From Paguma larvata (lineage: Eukaryota > Chordata > Mammalia > Carnivora > Viverridae): a stretch of DNA of 64,000 bases. The translations under genes and the position numbers were made by a program. Below the pieces are notes generated by a model. It ran no database searches, was not told where the DNA came from, and saw only the letters and a program-made list of their open reading frames with translations. The stretch covers positions 43,605,587-43,669,586 of the forward strand of contig CM057833.1 in NCBI GenBank assembly GCA_030068075.1, given 5' to 3'. Each line of letters begins with the position of its first letter. Within the stretch, counting starts at the first letter, position 1. Positions 22,515 to 32,232 of this stretch are shown in pieces.

Positions 22515-22770
22515 TTTCTCTGTTCCTTCCCCATATGCACTTTCTCTCTCTCTTTCAAAATAAATAAACTTCAAGATAAATAAATAAACATTTTATAGAT
22601 AATGATCCTATATTGATGGGTTGGACCAAGGAGTGGAATGATCCAAGCTGCGTTCAGAGAAGAATGTGGAGGTTTGGAGTGAGAGTGGCAGTAGGGAGAT
22701 GGGCTGCAGAAAAACTGCCCAAGCAGAAATAAAAGACACCTGTTGAAGTATGTCAACAGACATCAGATCT
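22106..22770 (-). mobile_element. L2 antisense, split by a SINEC
   Basis: GGGCATTCCAGACAGGCTCT (22162) before the SINEC, and TTGGACCAAGGAGTGGAATG (22620) after it, are collinear antisense L2. Divergence is high. Confidence 0.5.
22359..22590 (+). mobile_element. SINEC with long CT microsatellite
   Basis: GGGGCATGTGGGTGGCTCAG head, GTTCAAGCCCCACATCGGGG body, a nearly pure (CT)n of about 28 nt (22483-22510) and a tail of AAATAAACTTCAAG plus AAATAAATAAACATT. The flanks ACTTTACAGACGATG and ATTTTATAGATAATG look like a diverged TSD. Confidence 0.9.
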
Positions 22771-23888
22771 GTACAAATTAGCTGGCCCTTTCTCAAGGGC
22801 TGTTGCAAGGGTAATAAGTGCAGACTGAGAATGTTTTTTGGAGCCTCATTCATTTTGTCCCAACAAGTTTTGCAATTGTCACTGTTTGTTGTCCTTTTCT
22901 AAAAACAGCCAGTGTGGGATGAATGGGACCATTGGATTTTTCTCATTCTGTTTAATAACCGTTTGCCGTGTAATCCTGAGGCTACATCTGAGAGACCGGA
23001 AATTACTCTGGTGTTTTTTCTTACTCTTTTCTAAAACGACAAAGACAAGACTCTGTTTTTATTCATCAGAGAAAGCCCTGCTGCCAATAGTCTGTGTGAA
23101 CAATTTATTGAAGCTTGGAATTCAGGACTCAGGGAATTGTTTAAAGTATCTCAGGGCATCAGATCCTCCCTGGTGTCTTGCCAAAGGAAAGAATTCAAGA
23201 AATATTTGTTGAAAGAGTAAGTTAACAATTCATAGCAACATTTGCTGCAGTAGTGTCCGACTGGATTTTGACGGAAGAATCCTGTTGTCCACAGCTTCCG
23301 ATCTACGTGTTGGGGTCATCTAGACTCTCTGGTTTCTGGCCCAGTACTGACCTTGAACCTGTTCTTTTCATTTTCTGTGCTGAGCCAGAAAGGAGGGGAA
23401 CTGGGCCTTGCCCAAACGGACTATACATGTGGGCAAGGCACAGGAATTGGGAATCATTATCAGGGTTAAAAGGATGCGCTTTGTGGCTGGCTTCCGGAGG
23501 CACCATTCACATCAAAGACTACGAATATATGGGGGCCACTGCTGGGTCCTCATTCCAGTATTTGACAGATCTATCAGTATTTGATAGATCAAAGTAACAC
23601 AAATTGATAGGGATAGAGTAGCTGTGATCAAAATGAACAAGCCGATTGTTACAGATAGTGGATAAAACAATTCAAAAAATTTACATTCTGTCTACAAGCA
23701 GCCTTTAGGGAATACAGCAACCAAAAGGTCATTAACCATTTCACAACAAATGTCAACAAATAACAAACATTTATATCACTCATGTTTTCCAACTACAATA
23801 TGATGACATTGCAAGTGAATGTAGAATTTAAATGAAGACAAACAAACATGACATGTATTTTTTTATTTGATAATGGGACATTAAATAT
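22771..23888. other. No recognised gene or repeat
   Basis: About 1.1 kb with retained CpGs (for example 22965-23040 and 23255-23310). Overlapping frames of 124, 114 and 67 codons show no domain. A 19-bp offset direct repeat lies at 23556-23591. Confidence 0.4.
23556..23591. repeat. Short tandem direct repeat
   Basis: CAGTATTTGACAGATCTAT (23556-23574) is followed at once by CAGTATTTGATAGATCA (23575-23591), a 19-bp offset with one internal mismatch. It looks like a small local duplication. Confidence 0.8.
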
Positions 23889-23942
23889 TTATTTTTTTTA
23901 ATGTTTATTTATTTTGAGAAAGAGAGAGCAAGGCAGAGGAGG

Positions 23943-23976
<34 letters not shown>

Positions 23977-24104
23977 CCCAAGCAGGCTCCATGATGTCAA
24001 CACAGAACCCAATGCAGGGTTCTAGCTCATGAACTATGATATCATGACAAGCCAAGCCAAAATCAAGAGTCAGAGGCTCCACCAACTGAGCCACCCAGTC
24101 CTCT
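23889..24104 (-). mobile_element. SINEC, antisense
   Basis: Tail complement TTTTTTTAATGTTTATTTAT, a (GA)n tract (23948-23974), a diverged body and the head complement ACTGAGCCACCCAG. TSDs of the TAAATATTTATTTTTT type occur at about 23881-23897 and 24105-24121. Confidence 0.9.
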
Positions 24105-24284
24105 GTAAATATTTTATTTTTTAAATCTCCACAGATGTCAATAGTAAACATTTTTAGAAAGTGCAAAGAATTATAGCTTTAATGTTTTTAATGTTTAATT
24201 ATGGTACACAGACATTTTGAGATACATTAACAACTTAAATGTTAGAAAATACTTAGAATTAAAGAGTAGCTCTGTTTTCAACTG

Positions 24285-24705
24285 CCAAATGGATAAAGTA
24301 GATTTAGTATATATATGCAATGGAATACTACGTGGCAATGAGAAAGAATGAAATCTGGTCATGTGTAGCAACATGGATGGAACTGGAGGGTATTATGCTA
24401 AGTGAAATAAGTCAGTCAGACAAAGACAGATACCATATGTTTCCATGCATAGGTGGATTTTGAGAGACTTAGCAGAAAACCATGGGGGAGGGGAAGAGGG
24501 GAAAAGAAAAAAGACACAGAGACACAGGGAGACAAAACATAAGAGATTCTCAAAGACTAAGAACAAACGAAGGGGTGAAGGGGGTGTGGGAGGGGGGAAA
24601 GTGGGTGACAGGCACAGAGGAGGGCACTTGTTGGGATGAACACTGGGTGTTATATGGAAACCAATTTGACAATAAATTATTTAAGAAAATAAATTAAGAA
24701 AAAGA
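24285..24705 (+). mobile_element. Carnivore L1, end of ORF2 plus 3' UTR
   Basis: ATGCAATGGAATACTACGTG (24315), GGATGGAACTGGAGGGTATT (24374) and ATGCTAAGTGAAATAAGTCA encode the ORF2 C-terminal side. After it come a purine- and G-rich 3' UTR (24484-24610) and GGGATGAACACTGGGTGTTA (24634). It is 5'-truncated. Confidence 0.88.
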
Positions 24706-24915
24706 AATAGTAGCAACAGTATTATATATGAATACATCAAGATAGTTGAGAGACTAATTATAGACAGTGAGTGGAGATATTTATACTACATAAAACTACG
24801 ATGACCAGAACTTCTGCCCCTGCCTTTGAGGGAGTGATGGTTTCCAGAATTACCTTTTCACTGTCAACGAATAGAAAATGAACACAATATAGGAAATAAC
24901 AATTTTCAGACAATT

Positions 24916-26850
24916 ATCTATAATCCCTAAGAAGAGAGAAATAAATTAAGTAAGCTCTAGACTCACTCCAGCTTTTAGCTTGGAGGCAATTTCTGGACCA
25001 GAGTGCAGCAAAGAGAACCAAGACTAAGACTAACACTGGTGTTGTGTTGAAGAAGCCAAGATTTCTGTTGGGGGAAACTTTAGCAGCTAGGCTTTGTGGG
25101 CAGAGAATATAAGAAGAGAGCGCTAGGCAGAGAAAAAGCTCCAGAAATCTGCATATGAGTCCCTTTATGTCTTTGACTAAATACCAATCCAGTTGCATAG
25201 GGCGAAACTCTGAAACTGGGGGAAAATAGCGCTAGGAGAAAAGCGAATTACTGGGGACTTGGCAGCCAAACAATTTCTAGGGCTTACAGAGCATCAATAA
25301 TCATTTGAATTCTCATCAGGTATAGAAACCTCAGTGAATACACAGGGCATTTAGTAGAGACTCCCAAAGAGTCATGCCTTGTTAGTCTTTAGGCATGCCT
25401 TATTAAACTAGCCACAGAGGAAAGGCTATTCTAGATTTGTCTTGGAAAAACAAAACAAAAAACTTAAAAACAAGCTTCAGAATGATCAAGCTATTTAGCA
25501 AGGAATATATAACTCTGTCAGAATAAGTCTAATATTCTTTAAAGAAATAAAGCAAAATCCAGAATTCAACAATGTAAAATTTAAAATATCTAGTCTCTAA
25601 AAGAAGTAAATAGATAGGTAATAGTACAGGGAAAAAAGAAATGTGCTCAGCAGTCAGAGAAAAATCTGTCAATAAAAGTAAACCAAGAGGGATACCTAGG
25701 AGGCCCATCAGGTTAAGCACCTAACTCATGATACTAGCTCAGGTTGTGATCTAGCAGTCATGAGATAGAGCCTCAAGTTACTGAGGCTGAGCATGGAGCC
25801 TGCTTAAGATTCTCTCTCCCTGTGCCCCTCTCCCCGCTCATGCATGCTCTCTCTCTCTAAAAAAATAATAAAAAAAGAAACCAAGAAATAATACAGATAA
25901 TAGAACTAGCGGACATGAAAGTTAAGAAAGCTCTTATGAATATGTTCAATATGCCCAAAGCATCAAGGAAAGACATGAACAGATGAGGAATGATATTTTT
26001 AAAAGAACCAAATGTAACTTCTAGAGATAAAAAATATAATATCCAAAACAGAGTTTTCACTGGATGGGATTGCAGAAACTTAATTTTATATTTCATCAGA
26101 AGACAAAATTGCCGATTCTGAAGATTGTCATAATTAGATAATACTACAATGGCTAAAATTAAAAAGTTTAACAATACCAAGTGTTGGGGAGGATGTACAG
26201 AACTCATCCTCAATTAGAACTCTCTTAAATTACTGCAGTTTACATAAAATGGTACAGGGCTTTGGAAAAAATTTTGGTGGCTCCTTAAGTATTTCAACAT
26301 GTCATTAGCATACAACCTAGTGATTCCACTAAGGTTTTTATCCATGAAAAATGAATATAACTGCCACTAAGAGTTGTACACAATCATTCACAGAACCTTT
26401 GCTCTTAACAGCCCAAAATCTAAGGGGGAAAAGTTCATAAAGAGACAAATAGATAAACAACTGCGGTATATCCATAAAATAGAATACTACTTAGCAAAAC
26501 AAAGTAATGAACTATGATACAGGCAACAAATAGATGAATCTCAAAAACATTATGCTGAGTAAAAGAAGCCAGACACAAGAGTATATAGTGTATGATTCCG
26601 TTTAAAAAAAAAAAAACACTACAAACAAGCAAACTACTCTATAGTGACAGAAAGCAGATCAGTGATTGCTAAGGGTTAGGTAAATATGGGAAATTGAATG
26701 GGAGGGAATGCAAGAGGTGATAGGAATATTTTATATCTCAGTTGTTGTAGCAGTTACATAAGTATACACATTTGTCAAAGCCCATCAAACTGCGTATTTT
26801 AAACAGATGTATTTTCTATGTAAATTATTCCTTAATAAAGTTGATTAAAG
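24916..26850 (+). mobile_element. Old L1-like element, 5'/ORF1 region joined to ORF2 end, with SINEC
   Basis: The part around 25555-25690 and 25880-26100 follows the L1 ORF1 side. Landmarks are AACTTCTAGAGATAAAAAAT (26015) and TTCACTGGATGGGATTGCAG (26055). From about 26150 it is the ORF2 end and old 3' UTR (AAATAGAATACTACTTAGC at 26477, ATGAATCTCAAAAACATTATG in part at 26534). Most of ORF2 is missing between. 24916-25520 is assigned to the 5' UTR side only by position. The SINEC at 25689-25875 sits inside. Confidence 0.65.
25689..25875 (+). mobile_element. SINEC, diverged older-type, nested in L1
   Basis: GGGATACCTAGGAGGCCCATC head, a diverged body with GAGCATGGAGCCTGCTTAAG, a short CT stretch and an AAAAAAATAATAAAAAAAG tail. 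TSD-like flanks are AGTAAACCAAGAG (25677-25689) and AAGAAACCAAGAA (25875-25887). Confidence 0.82.
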
Positions 26851-26965
26851 CAGAGAAAACTATGTTATATACTCAAGTTTGTTCAGGACAGTCCCAATGT
26901 AATTGTTAATAGCATAATTTTTACTCTCAAGATTACAATCCTAACATAACTGACGAAGGAGTTTT

Positions 26966-27645
26966 AGGCATAATAAAGACAGGCAGCCAATAGAAAAGTA
27001 GGCAGGGGATTTGAAGAGATACTTCATGGTCAATAAACATAGGAAAAGTAATCGAGGAAGTATTACTTAGTACCCCAACAAGATTCTATCACATCATCAA
27101 TATGACTACAATTAAAAAGACTGATTATACCAAATATTGCTAAGGTTGTAAGTAACAGACTGCCTGTAGGTCTTTAATTGAAGGCAACTAGTTTGAAACC
27201 CTGATATCACCTATTCAAATGGAATATAAACATACCCTATGACCCATCGATTCCATATGGTCATATATAAATCTGAAATGCATGGATACATTAAAATACT
27301 TATATAAGAATATTTATCAAAACATTATTCATAATAGCCCCAAACTAGAAATAACCAAATGTCATAAACCGTCTCATGGGAAAATAATGTGTGGTTTATT
27401 CACATAGTGCAATATTTTGTTTAGTAATAGTATGGGAAACCAGAAGAGTGATCACCTTTGGAAAGAAGGACGAGCTGGGAGAAGGGGTCAGGGGACTTCT
27501 GAGACAGAGATGTCATTCTATTTCCTGACCTGGATTGTGCCTCCATGGATTTGTTCATCTTATGATAATTAGTTGAGCATTACACTCAAGTCTGTGCAAC
27601 TTCTTCATGCATATCTTATCCTCATATAAAAATTAGATATTAAAG
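26966..27645 (+). mobile_element. Old L1, end of ORF2 and 3' UTR
   Basis: AGGGGATTTGAAGAGATACTTC (in part), CATTATTCATAATAGCCCC (27323) and GAAATAACCAAATGTC are ORF2 end. The stretch 27430-27640 follows an L1MB-like 3' UTR (GGGACTTCTGAGACAGAGAT region to ATATAAAAATTAGATATTAAAG in part). Confidence 0.7.
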
Positions 27646-27965
27646 ATGGCATATCGGCACCAATACTCTTCATGTCTATCTAACTGAGTTTGTTTGCTAC
27701 CAGTCCCTGTTCTTCTAGACCACATGATAAATCACAAAAATTATTCCCTTCAGAAAAATTTCTATCTAAATCAGTTTCTGACATGATGTCTTGCTACTTG
27801 AGATAATCTTTCTGATACAGACAACTAGCAAAGTTGAATTAAATGTGGATAAGTATATGTTAAATGCACCCTTCTACTTCTACGTTTGTCTATAATTGAA
27901 TTACGTGCAGCAGACGAATGCTTTTACTAAGAACAATTATACAAGCTAAGTCAATACAAAAATCA
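27646..27965. other. No recognised gene or repeat
   Basis: AT-rich sequence between L1 fragments. Nothing identifiable was seen. Confidence 0.4.
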
Positions 27966-28940
27966 GTTCTTAAAAAGGTATCAGAAAACCTATGAAGGTT
28001 TTGAAGACTTTGGAGGCCAAAGTTATGGAAAAAGAAAACCATAGAGGGGTGGGAAGATATCCTCTGTCTGCTTTTTCTCTGAGGACATTCCCCAATTCTG
28101 GTTTGAGGGTAAGAGGCTCAAAGTCTGAGTAAAATGCCGTTAAAGGGTCAGAGGAACCAGCAGACCTTTGGGAAAACACATGCTCAGTTTTCCTCTTGAG
28201 AACTTACCAAGTTCTGAGACTAAGCAAAAAGCCCCTGAAAGGCAGACTGAAATTTGAGAAGACCAAGATTAGAATTTAAGATCCACTAGGAGCAGAGACA
28301 CTGGTGGACACACCGGGATTTTAGGTGAAAGCCCCAGGGAGATAAGGGAACAAGGGCCAACCAGAGGTAGCTGTGTACTTTGCAAAATGGCAACCCAACC
28401 TGGACTCGGATCCATCCCTGACTAGATTTGGGTAATGATTCCCTGTTCTCTTTGCCTAGTACACAAAAGGTGAACTATCTCCAGGAAAAAATATTATCAT
28501 CTGGGGTTTCTGTAGTTTGTTATATGCAAAGTCTGGCATTTTTTTGAAAATGTATTAAACATGTCATCAAATAGAACACTAGGTCTAAAAACTAGGACGG
28601 GGGGGAAACAACCAAATGAAATGAAACCTACAACTCTGATGCATCGGTGCTCCAGATATTGGAGGTTAGTCAGGCAAGGACATGAACCATGACCAACGTT
28701 TTACAGAAAAAGATAGACAAGTGATGTGATAGAGAATTCTACCAAGACTCAAGCTTTATAAATAGATCTCTGAGATGCCAAAATTGAAGGAATGTGAAGG
28801 AGCCAAACACGAAGGGAAATCCAGAATTACAGTAAACACAGTTATCATCATGGATAAAAGGTTTCAGCAACATTCTTGTGGCATTAACTTTTCATTTTGA
28901 CTATTATCCAATGTATAGGAATCAGGAGATTAAAGTTTAG
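27966..28940 (+). mobile_element. Probable old L1/HAL1 5' region
   Basis: Around 28600-28700 the run CCAGATATTGGAGGTTAGTC and CAGGCAAGGACATGAA resembles the ORF1-side segment of HAL1/L1M elements. The upstream part looks like their 5' UTR. There is no frame left. The call rests on weak resemblance and on the L1-like sequence after the LTR. Confidence 0.4.
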
Positions 28941-29337
28941 GGTATACTATGGACTGACCTGTATCCCCCTAAAATTCTTATGTTGAAGCCTTACCCCACT
29001 CAATGTGACTGTATTTAGAGATGGCACTTTTAGGAGGAAATTAGGATTACATGAGGTCACAGGAGTAGGGTTCTAATCTAATAGAATTAATAACCTTATA
29101 AGAATAGGAAAAGAGAGATCAATCTCTCTCTCCCTCCAATATATGAGGTAATTAAGGTATATAAGGTGAGAAAGCAGCCATATTTTAAGCCAGAAAGACA
29201 GTTCTCACAAGAAATCAAACTTGCCGGCACTCTGATCTCAAATGCCAAACTATAGGATTCTGAAAAAACAAATTTCTGTTGTTTAAACCACCAGTCTATG
29301 GCATTTTGTTATGGCGGCCTGCGGAAAGCTAATATAA
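28941..29337 (+). mobile_element. Solo MLT1-type LTR (ERVL-MaLR)
   Basis: All LTR landmarks occur in order: ACTATGGACTGACCTGTATC (28947), CTTATGTTGAAGCCTTACCC (28977), TGACTGTATTTAGAGATGGC, ACCTTATAAGAATAGG, a CT run (29121), AAGCCAGAAAGACAGTTCTC (29187), TTTCTGTTGTTTAAACCACC (29273) and AGTCTATGGCATTTTGTTAT (29293). It is non-coding, and no internal retroviral sequence was seen next to it. L1/HAL1-like DNA lies on both sides. Confidence 0.88.
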
Positions 29338-30305
29338 GGTGCGGCAAACTTAGAAATTTAGTAAGTCCACACACAAATCTAGACCATCAAAGAACTGTAT
29401 CCTCAGTGGAAGGGTAAATGAAGAATAAATAAAATTCCTAGTAGAGGAAAGCAAGGAAACTTTCTTGTGTCGATTTGATTCATAAACCAAAGAAAAAAAA
29501 GAAAATCTTTCTAGAGAATGCTAATACAAGTCAATCTTCACAAGATTTTTCAGCCTCAATTTTTGCCAGTTTGTGGCATAAAACACCTCATGAAGATAAT
29601 TTAATTTGAAGTGTCTCTGAGTCATTGTGAACTAAAATGATTAGCAGAACCGTATGCAAATTCTCACAGGAAACATAAAATTTCAATCCATGCCGCAAAG
29701 TACTCCCACAGAAAAAACTCCAAGGAAAATCTGCTCTAAGTAAAAGATAACGAAAGCAAAAGGGAAATAAAGTATTAAGGATGAAAGTCGACACAGAAAG
29801 CTGGTAGAAGAATCAGAGCTCTAACAACTTCATGTATTGATTGGAACTCTTCAATATTTACATAAAATAAGAATGTAAAATGTTTCCCAAAAATTAAAAA
29901 GATACTTAAATATGAACAAGGGATAAGAAACCTGGGGTGGGGGTGACCAAGCATATTTGGAAAAATGCCAAAGATAACTCCTAGAGATGGAAATTTTAAT
30001 TACTAAAGTTAAACCTTCAATGACAGGTTAAAAGTCACCTTACAGGCAACTGAGGAAATAATTAGTGGACTAGGTGACAGAGCCAGAAACTTGTCCAAAA
30101 TATGACCCAGAGAGGCAAGAAAATAAATACAAAAGGAAAAATACAAGAGATTAAGGTACATAGACTATACACTGGAAAGTTCTGGCATATGCATAATCAA
30201 AGTTCCAGATAGAAACAACAGAAAGAAAAAAAACAATATTCAATTACATAATGGCCAAGCATTTTTCAGAACTGTGGAAGCATCAGCAATATACTTTTGA
30301 TAGAA
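29338..30305 (+). mobile_element. Old HAL1/L1 ORF1-region fragment
   Basis: AACTCCTAGAGATGGAAATT (29977), AATTAGTGGACTAGGTGACAG (in part, 30061), the segment around 30170-30215 (TCAAAGTTCCAGATAGAAAC) and GGCCAAGCATTTTTCAGAAC follow the ORF1 order of HAL1/L1M. Frames are broken. Confidence 0.65.
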
Positions 30306-30310
30306 GTATG

Positions 30311-30534
30311 GGGGCGCCTGGGTGGCTCAGTCGGTTGAGTGACCGACTTCGGCTCAGGTCATGATCTCACCGTTTCCGAGTTCGAGCCCCATGTCGGGCT
30401 CTGTGCTGACAGCTCAGAGCCTGGAGCCTGCTTTGGATTCTGTGTGTGTCTCTCTCTCTGCCCCTCCCCTGCTCATGCTCTGTCTCTCTCTCTCTCGAAA
30501 TAAATAAATGCCAAAAAAAAGAAATTAAAAAAAA
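30311..30534 (+). mobile_element. SINEC, near-consensus cat-type, probably young
   Basis: GGGGCGCCTGGGTGGCTCAG head, GAGTTCGAGCCCCATGTCGG body and CTCTGTGCTGACAGCTCAGA, then a CT stretch, GAAATAAATAAATGCC and A-rich tail. Most CpGs of the consensus are intact, so little methylation decay has happened. The TSD AGAAGTATG lies at 30302-30310 and 30536-30544. Confidence 0.96.
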
Positions 30535-30544
30535 AAGAAGTATG

Positions 30545-30860
30545 AATTTTGGCATGCATTTGGTATAACCTAATAAAGTTAAACATGATTATTCCTTATA
30601 ACTCATTAACTTTGTTTCAGCGGCATATACCTTAGACACATTCTTGCACATGTACAGCAGGAGATCTGTAAAATCCTGCCCATAGGGGTACTTTTCATAA
30701 TCATGTGTCAGGTATTCTCGATACTATGGAATACTATGTGACAGTAAAAATAAACACATCAACACTGATTAATCTTGAAAACATAAGAAAGCAATTCAAA
30801 AGAATACATACCAGATTATTCCATTTTGTAAAATCCAAAACAATAATCTTTATAGATCTC
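30545..30860 (+). mobile_element. Old L1, end of ORF2
   Basis: ATACTATGGAATACTATGTGA (in part, 30720), ACACTGATTAATCTTGAAAAC (in part) and ACCAGATTATTCCATTTTG follow the ORF2 C-terminal and early 3' UTR segment of old L1. Confidence 0.6.
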
Positions 30861-30984
30861 TATATTCAAGACGGTCTCACACAATGCACTGTTATTAGTG
30901 TATGTCCACTCAATTTTTGTTCCATAAACATGTATACACACTCACTACACACCATGTACTCCATACCTACAAAGAATTTTTTAA

Positions 30985-31066
30985 AAGCTTGAGATAATAC
31001 CATATATACATAACATATATATAATAACCTATTATATATACGTATATAATATATATATATATAATA
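30985..31066. repeat. AT-rich (TA)n tract
   Basis: An almost pure A/T stretch with alternating TA units around a TATATACGTATATA palindrome. ATAATAACC occurs on both sides. Confidence 0.8.
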
Positions 31067-31119
31067 ACCCGCTTGCTTCACTTGGAATAAACTAGAAACA
31101 GTTTCTCATGTGAAAAAGT

Positions 31120-31690
31120 CTATGAATGATTTTATTGTCCACACAAAATTCTAGCATATGGATGTAACAAACTTAATCGATTCCCTATTGAACATTTAAT
31201 TGATTCGAACATTTTTCCATAATAAATAGCATTTCAATAATGTATACCTTACCCATAAATCTTTGTTATATCACTATTTATTTCAATATATTCTATATTA
31301 AAGAGCAAAATGGCTTGCTGAGTGGTTATTACACTATACATTGCCACCAGAGAAATAAGGGTAAATATGTTTCTATTAGCCTTTCTAGATACTTAAATTC
31401 TGTTTAATGTTCTATTCACTTGACAGGTGAGGTTTGCGTTGGTGGTATAGTGGTGAGCAGAGCTGCCTTCCATTGGACAGGTGAAAAATGGCATTGGACT
31501 GTCTTAATGTATTAATGTATTCTCCTTTTATTTCTAATGAGATTGAACATTTTCATGTATGTAAGGGTCTTTCCTATTTATTATTTTATAAAAATCTTGT
31601 ATATTTGTCTTGCCTATTTGTGTGTATAACTTGTACCTTTATCTTTATTTTTCTTCTGGATAGACTAGCTTTTCAAAAGCAATCAGTGAA
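31120..31690 (-). mobile_element. Old L1 antisense, end of ORF2, with tRNA-half insertion
   Basis: CCATAATAAATAGCATTTCA (31217), CATTGCCACCAGAGAAATAA (31339), GACAGGTGAAAAATGGCATT (31475) and GATTGAACATTTTCATGTATG (in part, 31541) are successive antisense landmarks of L1 ORF2. The element is interrupted at 31431-31472 by a tRNA-derived piece with direct repeats. Confidence 0.7.
31436..31472 (+). pseudogene. Truncated tRNA-Gly(TCC) retrocopy (5' half)
   Basis: The 37 nt start GCGTTGGTGGTATAGTGG and end CTGCCTTCCA. By memory of mammalian tRNA-Gly(TCC) they match positions 1-37 at 36 of 37 bases (T to G at the 25th base). Acceptor 5' strand, D arm, anticodon 5' stem and anticodon TCC are present. 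The sequence stops in the anticodon loop, so no mature tRNA can form and the B box is missing. Direct repeats TTGACAGGTGA (31420-31430) and TTGGACAGGTGA (31473-31484) flank it, with an extra GGTTT before the first base and no A-tail. L1 is collinear when the insert and one repeat are removed. Confidence 0.8.
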
Positions 31691-31910
31691 ATCTGGATGT
31701 GTAGGTGTACATTTGCTGTAACTATTGTGCAACGGAGCATTTTTTCCCTCATTTTTGCATTGTGTTTGGCCAGGCCTCCATGCCAGCTACATCATGTAAT
31801 TGTCACTGGTCTTGTTGGTGCTGCTGTGTGCTCTGGCCCTCTCAGCACTTGCTAAGCTATTCCATACGCCCTGGGGCCACTATGCTGAGCTTCTTTCTCC
31901 TGCCTTAGGT

Positions 31911-32232
31911 CAGGGGTTGGCAGACTGCAAAAGGTGAGCCAAATCTTGTCTGTCACCTATTTTTGTATGACCTGCAAGCGAACATTTTGAATGCATGGGG
32001 GAAAAAATTAAAAGAAGAATATTTCATGGCATGAAAATTATATGAAATTCAAATCTCAGTATCCATGAATAAAATTTTATTGGAACACAGCGATACTCAT
32101 TCATTTGCATATCAACGATGGCTGCTTTCATGCTATAATGGCAGAGGTGAGTCACCGATACAGAGATGGTCAGCCAAGCCTATGATACTTACTATCTGGA
32201 CCTTTACTGAAAAAGGTTGCTGGCTGTTGCTG
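31911..32232. mobile_element. hAT-type (Charlie/MER1 group) non-autonomous DNA transposon
   Basis: It starts CAGGGGTTGGCAGACTGCA. It contains GAGCCAAATCTTGTCTGTC, then GCATGAAAATTATATGAAAT and AAATAAAATTTTATTGGAAC-type sequence (around 32070-32090), and ends with AAAAAGGTTGCTGGCTG near 32226. The two ends are imperfect inverted repeats of the hAT kind. No 8-bp target duplication could be read. Confidence 0.75.

Noticed and set aside
22838..23212. 124-codon frame in repeat-free DNA
   Set aside because: No motif or homology is seen and there are no splice signals. It is rich in Phe, Leu, Ser and Cys, as random AT/CT-rich frames are.
28941..29337. Possible full endogenous retrovirus
   Set aside because: Only one MLT1-type LTR is present. 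The sequences on both sides are L1/HAL1-like, and no gag, pol or env remnant was seen.
30311..30390. tRNA-like sequences with A and B boxes at each SINEC head
   Set aside because: They are the tRNA-Lys-derived heads of SINEs, without mature tRNA folding or a proper acceptor end, so they are not tRNA genes.
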